Part shown: positions 26,967-36,495 of the stretch, one piece after another
How positions within the stretch are numbered: the first letter of the stretch is position 1
Layout of the letters: every line of letters begins with the position of its first letter
Source: Chitinophagaceae bacterium
GTDB taxonomy: Bacteria; Bacteroidota; Bacteroidia; Chitinophagales; Chitinophagaceae
DNA length: 64,000 nt
NCBI GenBank assembly: GCA_014379345.1
Contig: JACMLY010000067.1
Coordinates: 61,888 to 125,887, forward strand
Direction: 5' to 3'
Position numbers and translations under genes: made by a program
Notes under the pieces: generated by a model
The model's input: the letters and a program-made list of their open reading frames with translations, nothing else
Database searches by the model: none
What the model was told of the DNA's origin: nothing

Positions 26967-27563
26967 ATGGCCATAAAAAAATTTGCTGTCGGTTGTTTTG
27001 ATGAGGAAGGCGTTTTGTTCGATGCCGTTAAGCGTGTCCGTAAAGCGGGTTACAAGCTGCACGATGTCTATACACCCTTCCCCATTCACGGCCTGGATAA
27101 GGTGATGGGCTTACGCGATACAAGTATCCATACGGCTGGTTTTATTTACGCCGTTTTTGGAACCGTTACGGCATTAAGTTTTATGACCTGGGTGTTCACC
27201 AGCGACTGGCCTTTGAATATCGGGGGAAAGCCAATGTTTGCTTTACCAGCCTGGATCCCAATTATGTTTGAGTTCACGGTGTTGTGCTCCTGCGTGGGGA
27301 TGGTACTTACTTTTTGTTATCTCTGCCAGTTAGCCCCATTCGTAAGAAAGCATCATTTTCATCTCCGCTCTACCGATGACCTGTTTGTGATGGTCATTGA
27401 GTGCACGCCAAAAACCAGTGAAGCCGAAGTGAGTACTTTCCTGGGAACGATCGGGGCCAAAGAGATCAATGTACAACGTGCAGAAACCGGATGGTGGCTT
27501 GGGCGATATGACAGGGAACAGAAATTACTTGACACTAGAACCGAGACCGTTACTGTACATTAG
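26967..27563 (+). CDS. actD: ActD: DUF3341 subunit of alternative complex III
   Basis: A 198-residue protein with the DUF3341 opening FAVGCFDEEGVLFDAVKRVRKAGYKLHDVYTPFPIHGLD. Two membrane helices follow (about 68-95 and 112-135) and then a soluble C-terminal segment. Known ActD proteins are structural subunits of ACIII. A 48-bp gap separates it from actC. Confidence 0.94.
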   Translation: MAIKKFAVGCFDEEGVLFDAVKRVRKAGYKLHDVYTPFPIHGLDKVMGLRDTSIHTAGFIYAVFGTVTALSFMTWVFTSDWPLNIGGKPMFALPAWIPIMFEFTVLCSCVGMVLTFCYLCQLAPFVRKHHFHLRSTDDLFVMVIECTPKTSEAEVSTFLGTIGAKEINVQRAETGWWLGRYDREQKLLDTRTETVTVH

Positions 27564-27574
27564 AATTTATAAAG

Positions 27575-28237
27575 ATGAAAAAAGTATCAATCATAACTGT
27601 TATTGTGCTGGGTATAGTCATCTGGGGTTGCAGTGATGTAAAAAGGGAGCCAAGCAGAGTGTATATGCCCGATATGGCATATAGCCGCGCGTATGAAACC
27701 TATGCTTCCACCGCCAACCTCGATTCATTGGGAATACAGTATACCAGGCAACCGGTGCCGGGTACAATCAAGCGCGGGGAACTTTTTCCATTTGCTTATG
27801 CGCAGGACAAAGCCGGTGATTCAACAAATTATGTTTTGTCGAAGCAGGTCCCGAATCCGATCGATTCAATGCAGGCAGTACATATGAAAGAAGCAGAGAG
27901 ATTGTACCTGGTGAATTGCGGTATTTGCCATGGAACGAAACTTGATGGCAACGGTCCGTTGTATAATGCAGGAAATGGTCCCTATGCTGCTGCCCCGAAG
28001 AATCTGGTAACGTTAGACATGCCTGATGGCCAGATGTTTTATTCCATTACTTATGGAAAAGGACAGATGGGTCCTTACGGTCCTCAACTCAGCACTACAC
28101 AGCGTTGGATGATCATTAATTATATACGGGCGAAACAAGCTGAAGCAAAAGGCGGTGGCGCCACTTCAACTACAGCAAAGGCAGGTGATTCAACAGCAAC
28201 AATAAAAGCGCCTGCAGATTCAACGGTGAAAAAATAA
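27575..28237 (+). CDS. actE: ActE: monohaem cytochrome c lipoprotein of alternative complex III
   Basis: A 220-residue lipoprotein: lipobox IWGC (cysteine at about 19) followed by SDVKREPSRVYMPDMAYSRAYE, typical of ActE. One haem site CGICH (about 117-121) with a downstream Met in a class-I cytochrome fold (GQMFYSITYGKGQMGPYGPQL). It hands electrons to the oxidase or to a soluble carrier. The Ser/Thr/Ala-rich C-terminal tail is low in complexity. Confidence 0.93.
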   Translation: MKKVSIITVIVLGIVIWGCSDVKREPSRVYMPDMAYSRAYETYASTANLDSLGIQYTRQPVPGTIKRGELFPFAYAQDKAGDSTNYVLSKQVPNPIDSMQAVHMKEAERLYLVNCGICHGTKLDGNGPLYNAGNGPYAAAPKNLVTLDMPDGQMFYSITYGKGQMGPYGPQLSTTQRWMIINYIRAKQAEAKGGGATSTTAKAGDSTATIKAPADSTVKK

Positions 28238-28265
28238 CTAGATACAACCAGTAAAAAAGTTGATA

Positions 28266-29519
28266 ATGGCTATTAAAGATTTTTTTGTAATACCAAAACG
28301 ATACAGAACCTGGTCATTGGCCCTGATAGGAATTGGTGTGTTGTCTGTCATTGTTGGTTTTATTTTCTACGGTTCCGGCGGACATGGAACACCGGAAGAG
28401 ATCATGCATCACAAAACCCGCTTTTGGGCAACTTTGCTTCATAATAGCATCTATTTCTTATTAATAACTAATGCGAGCATGTTCTTTATCGCGGTTACTT
28501 CACTTGCATTTGGCGGATGGCAGATGTCATTTCGAAGGGTGCCTGAAGCAATCTCGGCTGCGGTGCCTGTAATAGGAGTGATAGCTTTAATTGTATTACT
28601 TGCCATCGCATTGGGCGGCCATCATATGACGCATATCTATCATTGGACAGATACGGCAGCTGTTCAAAGCGACAAAATTCTGAAAGGGAAAAGCGGTTTT
28701 TTGAATACTACCTTTTTTACTGTTTGGACCATACTGGCAATTGGCCTATGGATAGTTCTGGGGTATAAAACACGAAAACTTTCTCGTGAAGTTGATAATG
28801 GGGGTCTGCAAACACTCGAACAAAGGAAAAAATACATCTGGAGAAATACCGTTTGGGCTGCTATCTTTCTTGTTTGGTTTGCTTTAACCGTAATGTCAAC
28901 AGTTCCGTGGTTATGGTTAATGAGCATTGATGCGCATTGGTACTCTACCATGTACAGCTGGTATACTTTTGCAAGTACCTGGGTGGCGGGGATCGCTTTG
29001 ATCATTTTATTTGTTGTATATCTTAAAAACAACGGCTATCTCGAGTATACCAACCAGGAGCATCTGCATGATCTTGGAAAATTCATGTTTGCATTTTCTG
29101 TTTTCTGGACATACTTATGGTTCTCACAATACATGTTGATCTGGTATGCTAATATTCCGGAAGAAACCACTTATTTTAAAAACAGGACCCAGGGAGTATA
29201 CAGTGGCGTATTCTGGTTTGGGTTCATGATTAATTTTTTAGCGCCACTTTTAATATTGATGCGGAGAGGATCTAAACGGAACTATACCACTATCACGATC
29301 ATGGCACTGGTTATTATATTTGGCCACTGGCTTGATTTTCACCAGATGATCTTTGCGAGTGTAGCACCAGACCATGTGGAAATGAATTTATTTGATTTTG
29401 GAGTGGCGCTTGGATTTGTGGGAACGATCATGTTAGTAGTTGGGAATGTATTGAGCAAATATCCGCTCGTGTCGCAAAATCATCCTTTCATGAAAGAAAG
29501 TATTATTCATCATACTTAA
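28266..29519 (+). CDS. actF: ActF: second NrfD-like membrane subunit of alternative complex III
   Basis: A 417-residue membrane protein with about ten helices (segments HHMTHIYHWTD, WSQYMLIWYANIPEET, WLDFHQMIFASVAPDHVEM) that matches ActF. A TTG at 28260 opens the frame two codons earlier, but ATG 28266 is the likely start (MAIKDFFVIPKRY). It sits between actE and a heptamer inverted array that separates the complex III genes from the oxidase genes. Confidence 0.93.
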   Translation: MAIKDFFVIPKRYRTWSLALIGIGVLSVIVGFIFYGSGGHGTPEEIMHHKTRFWATLLHNSIYFLLITNASMFFIAVTSLAFGGWQMSFRRVPEAISAAVPVIGVIALIVLLAIALGGHHMTHIYHWTDTAAVQSDKILKGKSGFLNTTFFTVWTILAIGLWIVLGYKTRKLSREVDNGGLQTLEQRKKYIWRNTVWAAIFLVWFALTVMSTVPWLWLMSIDAHWYSTMYSWYTFASTWVAGIALIILFVVYLKNNGYLEYTNQEHLHDLGKFMFAFSVFWTYLWFSQYMLIWYANIPEETTYFKNRTQGVYSGVFWFGFMINFLAPLLILMRRGSKRNYTTITIMALVIIFGHWLDFHQMIFASVAPDHVEMNLFDFGVALGFVGTIMLVVGNVLSKYPLVSQNHPFMKESIIHHT

Positions 29520-29520
29520 T

Positions 29521-29585
29521 GTGAGTAGTGAGTGGTGAGTAGTGAGTGACTTATTTAACTCACCACTCACCACTCACTACTCACC
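29521..29585. repeat. Inverted pair of 7-bp tandem arrays between actF and ctaC
   Basis: Four heptamers GTGAGTA/GTGAGTG (29521-29548), a 9-bp spacer, and four complementary heptamers ACTCACC/ACTCACT (29558-29585) form a near-perfect 28-bp hairpin. It starts 1 bp after the actF stop codon and ends 30 bp before the ctaC start. It may tune the ratio of complex III to oxidase transcripts. Confidence 0.85.
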
Positions 29586-29615
29586 AATTGTGTGTACAAA
29601 ACTTATTGAACTACC

Positions 29616-30698
29616 ATGTCAACAACAGCCATTTTTCTGCTAGCTATACTTGCTCTGGGGTTTCTGATCACCTTCCAGATAGCAAAGGCCAGTGAATATG
29701 TATCGATCTTAAAAGGGGAGAAAAAAGCATTTGAACAGACAAACAAGATCAATGCATTTCTGCTGGTAGCTTTCCTGGTATTGGGATTGATCGGGGTATA
29801 CTGGTGCAACAAATTGTATTTTGGGCGCACACTGATGGCATTTCCCGCTGCATCGGATCATGGAGAGCAGATTGATAAAATGATGTATATCACCATTGCG
29901 ATCACCGGCTTCACATTTGTGCTTACCCAGATATTATTATTCTGGTTTTCTTTCAAATATCAACACTCTGAAAAAAGGAAAGCCTATTATTATCCCCATA
30001 ACACAAATTGGGAGATTTTATGGACTACCGTTCCAGCAATTGCTTTGTGTGTGCTTGTTGGATTTGGGCTGTATTACTGGTACCAGATAACCGGGGATGC
30101 TCCAAAAAATGCGTTACAGGTGGAGATAACCGGTAAACAATTCGGCTGGATCTATCGATATCCGGGTAAAGACAATACATTCGGAAAGAAATATTTTAGG
30201 AATATAGATGAAACCAATAGTAATGATCTTGGTTTGATATGGGATGATAAAGCTGCCCAGGATGATATCGTTACTACAGAAGCAATGTATATTATAAAAG
30301 ATCAGCCTGTGCGGATAAATATTTTTTCCAGGGATGTGATCCATGATGTTGGTCTTGCGCATTTCAGAATGAAGATGGATGCAGTGCCGGGAACGCCAAC
30401 CACAATGTACTTCACTCCTAAATACACTACGGAGGAAATGAAAAAAATTACAGGCAACAAGAATTTTGAATACGAGATCGCGTGCGATCAGATGTGCGGG
30501 AACGGGCACTACGGGATGAAAGGCCTTATTAAAGTAGTAACGCCGGCTGAATTTGTGCTCTGGAGGGCAAAGCAGAAACCCAAGTACACGGATGCAGTAA
30601 AACCGAAAGATCCTGGTCAGACTATTCCTGCTACCGGGGATACAACACAAAAAACGGTAGCGGTTGCCAATACAGTTTCGGCTGCACTTAAAAATTAA
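29616..30698 (+). CDS. ctaC: Cytochrome c oxidase subunit II (CuA)
   Basis: A 360-residue subunit of the haem-copper oxidase, receiving electrons from ActE-type cytochrome c at CuA. The CuA ligand set is visible: HDVGLAHFRMKMDAVPG (first His) and CDQMCGNGHYGMKG (two Cys, Glu-like Gln, His, Met). About two N-terminal helices precede the usual subunit II pair, so the chain has extra membrane segments. The C-terminal tail is proline- and threonine-rich and carries no cytochrome c fusion. Confidence 0.93.
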   Translation: MSTTAIFLLAILALGFLITFQIAKASEYVSILKGEKKAFEQTNKINAFLLVAFLVLGLIGVYWCNKLYFGRTLMAFPAASDHGEQIDKMMYITIAITGFTFVLTQILLFWFSFKYQHSEKRKAYYYPHNTNWEILWTTVPAIALCVLVGFGLYYWYQITGDAPKNALQVEITGKQFGWIYRYPGKDNTFGKKYFRNIDETNSNDLGLIWDDKAAQDDIVTTEAMYIIKDQPVRINIFSRDVIHDVGLAHFRMKMDAVPGTPTTMYFTPKYTTEEMKKITGNKNFEYEIACDQMCGNGHYGMKGLIKVVTPAEFVLWRAKQKPKYTDAVKPKDPGQTIPATGDTTQKTVAVANTVSAALKN

Positions 30699-30742
30699 AA
30701 AGTACCTGGTTAAACTAAATTATCTTATCTAAAAATTTTCTC

Positions 30743-32566
30743 ATGAGCGATGGAGCAGTATTGCACGGTCATCCTGAAGTAAGAACTACTCATGAAGTGC
30801 ACCATGATGAACATCATGTTCATCATCATCAAGAAACTTTTATTACGAAATATGTGTTCAGCCAGGATCATAAAATGATCGCCAAGCAATTCCTGATCAC
30901 GGGGATGATATGGGGTGTTCTCGGCGGGTTGATGTCCGTAATATTCCGTTTACAAATAGGCTATCCGGATCAAAGCTTTCCAATCCTGGAACAAATTCTC
31001 GGTCGCTGGGCCAAGGGTGGGAAAATAACCGCCGATGCTTACTACGCGTTGGTGACAATGCACGGAACGGTCCTCGTGTTTTTTGTACTGACTGGTGGAT
31101 TGAGCGGTACGTTCGCGAACTTTTTGATCCCTCTTCAGATCGGTGCCCGTGATATGGCATCCCCATTTCTGAATATGCTTTCTTACTGGTTCTTTTTTAC
31201 TGCCAGTATAGTGATGTTATCTTCTTTTTTTGTGCAAACAGGTCCTTTCAGTGGTGGATGGACGGCCTATCCTCCATTGAGTGCTTTAGGGGATGCCTCG
31301 CCTGGATCCAAAACGGGAATGGATCTTTGGATCACCGCCATGGCATTGTTTGTTGTATCGTCATTATTGGGAGGTCTTAATTATATTTCCACCGTACTGA
31401 ATATGCGTACCAAGGGAATGAGCATGACAAGACTTCCTCTTACCATCTGGGCCCTTTTCTTTACAGCGGTGCTGGGTGTTTTGTCGTTCCCTGTGCTTTT
31501 ATCAGGGTTCATTCTTTTATTATTCGACCGTCATGCCGGAACCAGCTTTTACCTTTCAGACATATATATGGCCTCTACCCAGCAGGCCTTACCTAATGAA
31601 GGAGGAAGCGCTATTTTATTTCAACACTTATTTTGGTTCCTGGGTCACCCGGAAGTTTATATAATATTATTGCCGGCTATGGGTATGGTATCAGAAGTGC
31701 TGAGTACCAACTCAAGGAAACCAATTTTTGGCTATATGGCCATGGTAGGCTCTTTATTTGCCATTGCTATTCTTGCGTTTTTAGTTTGGGCGCATCATAT
31801 GTTTGTAAGCGGCCTGAACCCGTTCCTCGGTTCTGTGTTTGTATTGCTTACTTTATTAATTGCAATTCCATCAGCCATAAAAGTATTCAACTGGATAACG
31901 ACGCTCTGGCGGGGTAATATCCGCTTTACGCCGGGAATGTTGTTTGCGATCGGTTTTGTGAGTCTGTTTATATCTGGGGGATTAACAGGGATCTTCCTCG
32001 GAAATTCAACACTCGATATTCATCTGCACGACACATACTTTGTGGTAGCGCATTTCCATATCGTAATGGGGGTGGCATCCTTTTTTGGAATGTTCTGTGG
32101 TATCTATCACTGGTTTCCGAAAATGTATGGACGTTACCTGAATAATACCATGGCATATATCCACTTCTGGGTAACCATGATCGGAGCTTATCTTATTTTC
32201 TGGCCGCTTCACTATGCAGGACTCGCTGGTATGCCTCGTCGCTATCTCGATTATTCAAGCTGGGAATCATTTAACCAGTTCAGTGATCTGAATAAATTCA
32301 TTTCTACAGTGGCGATGATCGTATTTGCGGTTCAGCTGATGTTTATTTTCAATTTTTTCTATTCCATATTCAAAGGCCGTAAAGTGGTTACACAGAATCC
32401 ATGGGGATCTACAACATTGGAGTGGACTGCCCCTATTCGCCCGGGACATGGTAACTGGCCAGGTGAGATTCCCGAAGTGCATCGCTGGGCATATGATTAT
32501 GGAAAAGATGGAAGAGAATTTATACCGCAAACTGAGCCCGTAAATCCGGATGAGAGTAAGCATTAA
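30743..32566 (+). CDS. ctaD: Cytochrome c oxidase subunit I (haem a / haem a3-CuB)
   Basis: A 607-residue catalytic subunit with twelve core helices. Conserved sites are MHGTVLVFFV (low-spin haem His), GHPEVYIILLPAMG (CuB His and cross-linked Tyr), AHHMFV (two CuB His) and HDTYFVVAHFHIVMG (haem a3 and haem a His). The N terminus is His-rich (HHDEHHVHHHQE), unusual but seen in related Bacteroidota. It couples oxygen reduction to proton pumping. Confidence 0.95.
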   Translation: MSDGAVLHGHPEVRTTHEVHHDEHHVHHHQETFITKYVFSQDHKMIAKQFLITGMIWGVLGGLMSVIFRLQIGYPDQSFPILEQILGRWAKGGKITADAYYALVTMHGTVLVFFVLTGGLSGTFANFLIPLQIGARDMASPFLNMLSYWFFFTASIVMLSSFFVQTGPFSGGWTAYPPLSALGDASPGSKTGMDLWITAMALFVVSSLLGGLNYISTVLNMRTKGMSMTRLPLTIWALFFTAVLGVLSFPVLLSGFILLLFDRHAGTSFYLSDIYMASTQQALPNEGGSAILFQHLFWFLGHPEVYIILLPAMGMVSEVLSTNSRKPIFGYMAMVGSLFAIAILAFLVWAHHMFVSGLNPFLGSVFVLLTLLIAIPSAIKVFNWITTLWRGNIRFTPGMLFAIGFVSLFISGGLTGIFLGNSTLDIHLHDTYFVVAHFHIVMGVASFFGMFCGIYHWFPKMYGRYLNNTMAYIHFWVTMIGAYLIFWPLHYAGLAGMPRRYLDYSSWESFNQFSDLNKFISTVAMIVFAVQLMFIFNFFYSIFKGRKVVTQNPWGSTTLEWTAPIRPGHGNWPGEIPEVHRWAYDYGKDGREFIPQTEPVNPDESKH

Positions 32567-32836
32567 TGTGCTGATGCGGATTGAAAATTTGTCCCGCAAT
32601 TGCGGAAGAATTGAATAAGCTTGTTCTGTACGGATGAACAATTGGTAAAAACATGTATAAGAAAATGATCATCCCGTCGGAATGAAACAAGGATGAGATA
32701 CATAAAATGCTAGCGGGTGGATACAGGCGAAAGAATTATTGATGATTAACGAACCGAACGATGAAGTGAGCCCGCTGCGGGGACCGGCGATGATCGGCGC
32801 GGTGGAGCCGGAACAACAGAAAAATAATTTTAATAG
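32567..32836. other. Spacer between ctaD and ctaB with repeat-like segments
   Basis: This 270-bp gap begins with a single ATGTGCTGATG unit like those in the actA spacer, then a small inverted repeat CCCGCAATTGCGG (32593-32605) and CATCCCGTCGGAATGAAAC near 32672, similar to the ATCCCAAGGGAT motifs in the actB-actC gap. The end is G+C-rich with GGGACCGGCGATGATCGGCG. I see no ORF. Confidence 0.5.
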
Positions 32837-33736
32837 ATGGTGCAGGAAACCGTGAAGCATTCAAGTTCTTTTACAATCGCCAGCAAGGTACGGGACTACA
32901 TGCTGCTGATTAAGTTCAGCCTTAGCTTTATGGTTGTGTTCTCGGCCGTTGTCAGTTACCTGTTGGCGCCGAAGATTGTGGCGTATGACTGGGGGATGAT
33001 CATGCTGCTTTTTATTGGCGGCCTGTTGATTACCGGTAGTGCCAACGCAGTAAACCAGGTGGTAGAGAAAGATACGGATGCCATGATGAAGCGCACGGCT
33101 AAGCGTCCTGTTGCTTCCGGAAGGATGAGTACCGGGGAAGGATGGGCTTTTGCGATCATCGCCGGGCTTGCGGGTGTTTTTATTTTGTGGTATTTTTTCA
33201 ATGGATTGTCAGCTATCATCGCGGCTTTTAGCTGGTTCGTGTATGCTTTTATGTACACGCCTTTGAAAAAGGTAAGCGCGGTTTCGGTATTGGTAGGGGC
33301 TGTTCCGGGGGCACTGCCTTGTTTGATCGGATGGGCAGCTGGCCAGGATGAATTAACAGCAGGAGGATGGGTTTTGTTTGCGATCCAGTTTTTTTGGCAG
33401 TTCCCGCATTTCTGGGCCATAGCATGGATCGCGCACAAGGATTATAGCCAGGCAGGTTTTAAATTGATGCCGTCGGTGGAGGGTCCTACAAAATATTCAG
33501 CGATTCAATCGGTTATTTATTCGCTGATATTAGTTCCGGTAGGAGTACTGCCTTACCTGGTTGGAATGAGTGGTGTGTTTAGTTTCTGGATTGTATTGGG
33601 TGCGAATATATGGATGGTTTGGCTCTGTGTAAAATTGTACCGCAGGATGGAAGTAAAAGCAGCCAGGGCAGTCATGTTCGGCAGTTATATTTATTTGCCT
33701 GTTGTGTTGTTAGCCCTATTGGCAGATAAACTTTAA
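32837..33736 (+). CDS. ctaB: Protohaem IX farnesyltransferase (haem O synthase)
   Basis: A 299-residue UbiA-type prenyltransferase (CyoE/CtaB) that farnesylates haem B to haem O. The polyprenyl-binding motif NAVNQVVEKDTDAMMKRTAKRP (about 69-90) and FMYTPLKK followed by GAVPGALPCLIGW are characteristic, with about nine membrane helices. Haem O is converted to haem A by the ctaA product encoded 24 kb downstream. Confidence 0.95.
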   Translation: MVQETVKHSSSFTIASKVRDYMLLIKFSLSFMVVFSAVVSYLLAPKIVAYDWGMIMLLFIGGLLITGSANAVNQVVEKDTDAMMKRTAKRPVASGRMSTGEGWAFAIIAGLAGVFILWYFFNGLSAIIAAFSWFVYAFMYTPLKKVSAVSVLVGAVPGALPCLIGWAAGQDELTAGGWVLFAIQFFWQFPHFWAIAWIAHKDYSQAGFKLMPSVEGPTKYSAIQSVIYSLILVPVGVLPYLVGMSGVFSFWIVLGANIWMVWLCVKLYRRMEVKAARAVMFGSYIYLPVVLLALLADKL

Positions 33737-33754
33737 GGAATAAAAAAATAAATT

Positions 33755-34327
33755 GTGATAACAGAAGTAGTGAGTACGCAACGAAAAAAAATACATCCCC
33801 ATAAATTTACCTTATGGGTAGCGATAGCCAGCATTATCATGATGTTCGCAGGGTTAACTAGTGCCTATATCGTAAAAGGAAGTCTGCCAGGTTGGTCAAC
33901 CGTTGAAATACCGCAGCTTTTTTATTATTCAACGGCAGTTATTTTATTGAGCAGTGTGTCTGTGCAAATGGCGCTGAAAGCGTTTAAGGAAAGAAATATG
34001 GCATTGTATCGCCAATTGATCACCGTAACGGCAGTGCTTGGGATTGGGTTTATCGTTATGCAAGTGTTGGCTTTTATGCAATTATGGGATCGCGGACTTA
34101 CTATGGAGGGGTCTTCAGGTGCCGGGCAGTTTCTGTACATTATATTCGGATTGCATGCACTGCACGTGGTGGGCGGAGTAATTGCATTGCTGGTAATGTT
34201 TATTAAAGCATTTAGTTCACGCATCAGGAACTATGATCCGGTTTCGGTTGAGTTGGCAAGTACCTATTGGCATTTTGTAGATCTTTTATGGATTTACCTG
34301 TTCATATTTTTTATTATGTCGATATAA
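33755..34327 (+). CDS. ctaE: Cytochrome c oxidase subunit III, first copy
   Basis: A 190-residue, five-helix subunit III. The last segment (VSVELASTYWHFVDLLWIYLFIFFIM) and LHALHVVGGVIALL match the CyoC/CtaE family. Translation begins at GTG 33755, 18 bp after the ctaB stop. Two successive subunit III genes are usual in Bacteroidota ACIII-oxidase operons. Confidence 0.92.
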   Translation: MITEVVSTQRKKIHPHKFTLWVAIASIIMMFAGLTSAYIVKGSLPGWSTVEIPQLFYYSTAVILLSSVSVQMALKAFKERNMALYRQLITVTAVLGIGFIVMQVLAFMQLWDRGLTMEGSSGAGQFLYIIFGLHALHVVGGVIALLVMFIKAFSSRIRNYDPVSVELASTYWHFVDLLWIYLFIFFIMSI

Positions 34328-34376
34328 CAATCAGATTGAATAATAAATTTTTGAAGAACCTTAATAAAATAGCAAC

Positions 34377-35051
34377 ATGGCACATGTAGTACCTGCGAAT
34401 CAAAAATGGTGGGCCGGGGGAAGAAGTCCCTTCAATGTGGAGTATGGTAAATTAATGATGTGGTATTTTTTGATGAGCGATGCGTTTACATTCGGCGCAT
34501 TCCTAATCTCTTATGGCACCATCCGTTTTTCGAGCAATGCATGGCCCGATCCGAATAAAGTGTTTTCCTCATTCCCGTTTATGGGACATGCTAATCTGCC
34601 CCTGGTATTTGTGAGCTTAATGACTTTTATCCTGATCATGAGTTCTGTGACAATGGTATTGGCAGTGGCTTCCGGGCATAATAATGACAGAAAAGGTGTT
34701 GTTAAATGGATGTTTTGGACGATTATAGGCGGATTGGCATTTTTGGGTTGCCAGGCATGGGAATGGACACACTTGTATCATCAGAATGCGTGGTGGGGAA
34801 GGAATCCTTTTACCAATTATGATGGAACAATGGCTTCTACAAATTTTACTAATTTCTTTTTTACAATAACCGGGTTTCACGGATTTCATGTTTTTTCGGG
34901 AGTCGTCATTAATGTTATTATGTTTATTATGGCATGGAGAGGAGATTTCGACAGGAAAGGACACTATTTAATGATTGAAAAGGCAGGTCTGTATTGGCAC
35001 TTCGTAGACCTGGTATGGGTATTCGTATTTACCTGTTTTTACTTATTCTAA
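34377..35051 (+). CDS. Cytochrome c oxidase subunit III, second copy
   Basis: A 224-residue subunit III paralog: SPFNVEYGKLMMWYFLMSDAFTFGAFLISYG at the start, TGFHGFHVFSGVVINV and YWHFVDLVWVFVFTCFYLF at the end. It is longer than the first copy because of an amphipathic loop (HLYHQNAWWGRNPFTNYDGT). Which copy takes the classical COX3 position cannot be told from sequence. Confidence 0.92.
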   Translation: MAHVVPANQKWWAGGRSPFNVEYGKLMMWYFLMSDAFTFGAFLISYGTIRFSSNAWPDPNKVFSSFPFMGHANLPLVFVSLMTFILIMSSVTMVLAVASGHNNDRKGVVKWMFWTIIGGLAFLGCQAWEWTHLYHQNAWWGRNPFTNYDGTMASTNFTNFFFTITGFHGFHVFSGVVINVIMFIMAWRGDFDRKGHYLMIEKAGLYWHFVDLVWVFVFTCFYLF

Positions 35052-35078
35052 AAAATTATCGCAGTATAAAACTATTGT

Positions 35079-35525
35079 ATGGAGAATGTTGAAGTAACAA
35101 CGAACGCGCACCACGGGGAAGAAAAAGGAAGTTTCGATACCAAAGCGATCTGGAGAACATTCTGGATTTTGTTGGGGATCACTTGCATTGAATTGGTGAT
35201 CGGGATGTTTATCGCTCCCAGGTTTCCGCATGATATGAAAATATGGTTCAATATCCTTTATATCATCTTTACTGCTGCCAAGGCTTTTTATATTATTGCA
35301 GAATTCATGCACTTAAGACATGAGATCAAGAATATGATTATGACTATTGCGGTCCCTGCGATGTTGTTCTTATGGTTCATCGGCGCTTTTTTATGGGAAG
35401 GTGCTTCTTTCAAGAATTTAAAAAATACGTATGATCCTGCTTACAAGGAGCGAAGTACTACTCCTGTAAAACAACAACCGGCACATGATGAACACGATAC
35501 ACAAAAATCCAGGGAACTTCATTAA
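35079..35525 (+). CDS. ctaF: Cytochrome c oxidase subunit IV (prokaryotic CtaF type)
   Basis: A 148-residue small membrane protein with three helices (IWRTFWILLGITCIELVIG, KIWFNILYIIFTAAKAFYII, MIMTIAVPAMLFLWFIGAF). EFMHLRHEIKNMI between helices 2 and 3 is typical of the COX4_pro / CyoD family. Position directly after subunit III supports the call. It is the last gene before a terminator-like hairpin. Confidence 0.88.
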   Translation: MENVEVTTNAHHGEEKGSFDTKAIWRTFWILLGITCIELVIGMFIAPRFPHDMKIWFNILYIIFTAAKAFYIIAEFMHLRHEIKNMIMTIAVPAMLFLWFIGAFLWEGASFKNLKNTYDPAYKERSTTPVKQQPAHDEHDTQKSRELH

Positions 35526-35549
35526 CCAGATCCTGCTTACTGTTATCCG

Positions 35550-35578
35550 AACCATCGCTTAGCGACGGTTTTTATTTT
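35550..35578 (+). terminator. Intrinsic terminator of the respiratory operon
   Basis: ACCATCGC - TTA - GCGACGGT forms an 8-bp stem with one mismatch, followed by TTTTTATTTT. It lies 25 bp after the ctaF stop codon. Confidence 0.75.
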
Positions 35579-35669
35579 ACGGCTACATTGGTATAAACTG
35601 CGTGCTAATAGGAATCGCATGTTGTGAATAATAAAGCTTTTTTAACCTTCCGGTTCAGGCGCGGACAAC

Positions 35670-35677
35670 TACCTTTG
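35670..35677 (+). promoter_or_regulatory. Candidate -7 box upstream of the SCO gene
   Basis: TACCTTTG matches TAnnTTTG and lies about 103 bp before the GTG start. The -33 element is weak. Together with the terminator before it, this suggests that the SCO-DUF420 genes form their own unit. Confidence 0.4.
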
Positions 35678-35780
35678 CGCATCTGCAGATTAAATATTGA
35701 AAAGGAAAATTTCAGTGAATACGTGGACTACATGATCAGGTTTTCAGGCCTTATTGGGAAGCTAATTTCAAACTAGTATA

Positions 35781-36494
35781 GTGAGCAGAAAAGCCCTTTT
35801 AGCGTTATGCCTTGCGGTATTATTACCTGCAATAAGTTATTTACTGGTTAAGAAATTCAGTGAAAGTGCTATTAGCATGCCGCAGAGGTATTTTGCCGAT
35901 TCGGTAATCAATAAAGTAGTGAACGGTAAAAGTACAACCGATACTATATGGCACCAGGTAGCCGACATCAGCCTTACAAATCAATTAGGTAAACAGGTAT
36001 CCCTAAATGATTTAAAAGGAAAAATTATCATTGCAGATTTTTTCTTTACCCGTTGTCCTTCCATTTGTCCTACACTCACAACTAATATGAAGGGGTTGCA
36101 GGATGCCTTAAAGATAAAGGATGCACGAAAAAGAATTGATTTGGATTTTGTTCAATTCTTATCCTTTAGTGTTGATCCGGAAAGGGATTCGGTGCCCGTT
36201 CTTAAAAAGTATGCCGATAAATTTGGCATTAACCATGATACCTGGTGGATGCTTACTGGTCCCAAAAAAGATATATACGATTTTGCCCTCAATGAATTGA
36301 AGCTGGGATTACAGGACGGAGAGAGCGTTGACTCAAACTTTATTCATACCGGTAAGTTTGTACTGCTCGATAAGGAGAGAGTGGTCCGGGGTTATTATGA
36401 TGGATTGGATACGACTGTTTTATCCAAACTTGCAGAGGATCTTACCTTGTTGATGCTGGAGAAAGACAAAAAGAAAAAACGTAAATTTTTTTAG
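35781..36494 (+). CDS. SCO1/SenC copper chaperone
   Basis: A 237-residue membrane-anchored thioredoxin-fold protein that delivers copper to the CuA site of subunit II. The N-terminal anchor is hydrophobic (ALLALCLAVLLPAISYLLV). The copper-binding set is TRCPSICPTL (CxxxC) and the later His in NFIHTGKFVL. Translation starts at GTG 35781. The next gene begins 1 bp after its stop codon. Confidence 0.92.
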   Translation: MSRKALLALCLAVLLPAISYLLVKKFSESAISMPQRYFADSVINKVVNGKSTTDTIWHQVADISLTNQLGKQVSLNDLKGKIIIADFFFTRCPSICPTLTTNMKGLQDALKIKDARKRIDLDFVQFLSFSVDPERDSVPVLKKYADKFGINHDTWWMLTGPKKDIYDFALNELKLGLQDGESVDSNFIHTGKFVLLDKERVVRGYYDGLDTTVLSKLAEDLTLLMLEKDKKKKRKFF

Positions 36495-36495
36495 G

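Noticed and set aside
30114..30650. 178-codon minus-strand ORF
   Set aside because: Antisense to ctaC; the ctaC frame has all CuA motifs.
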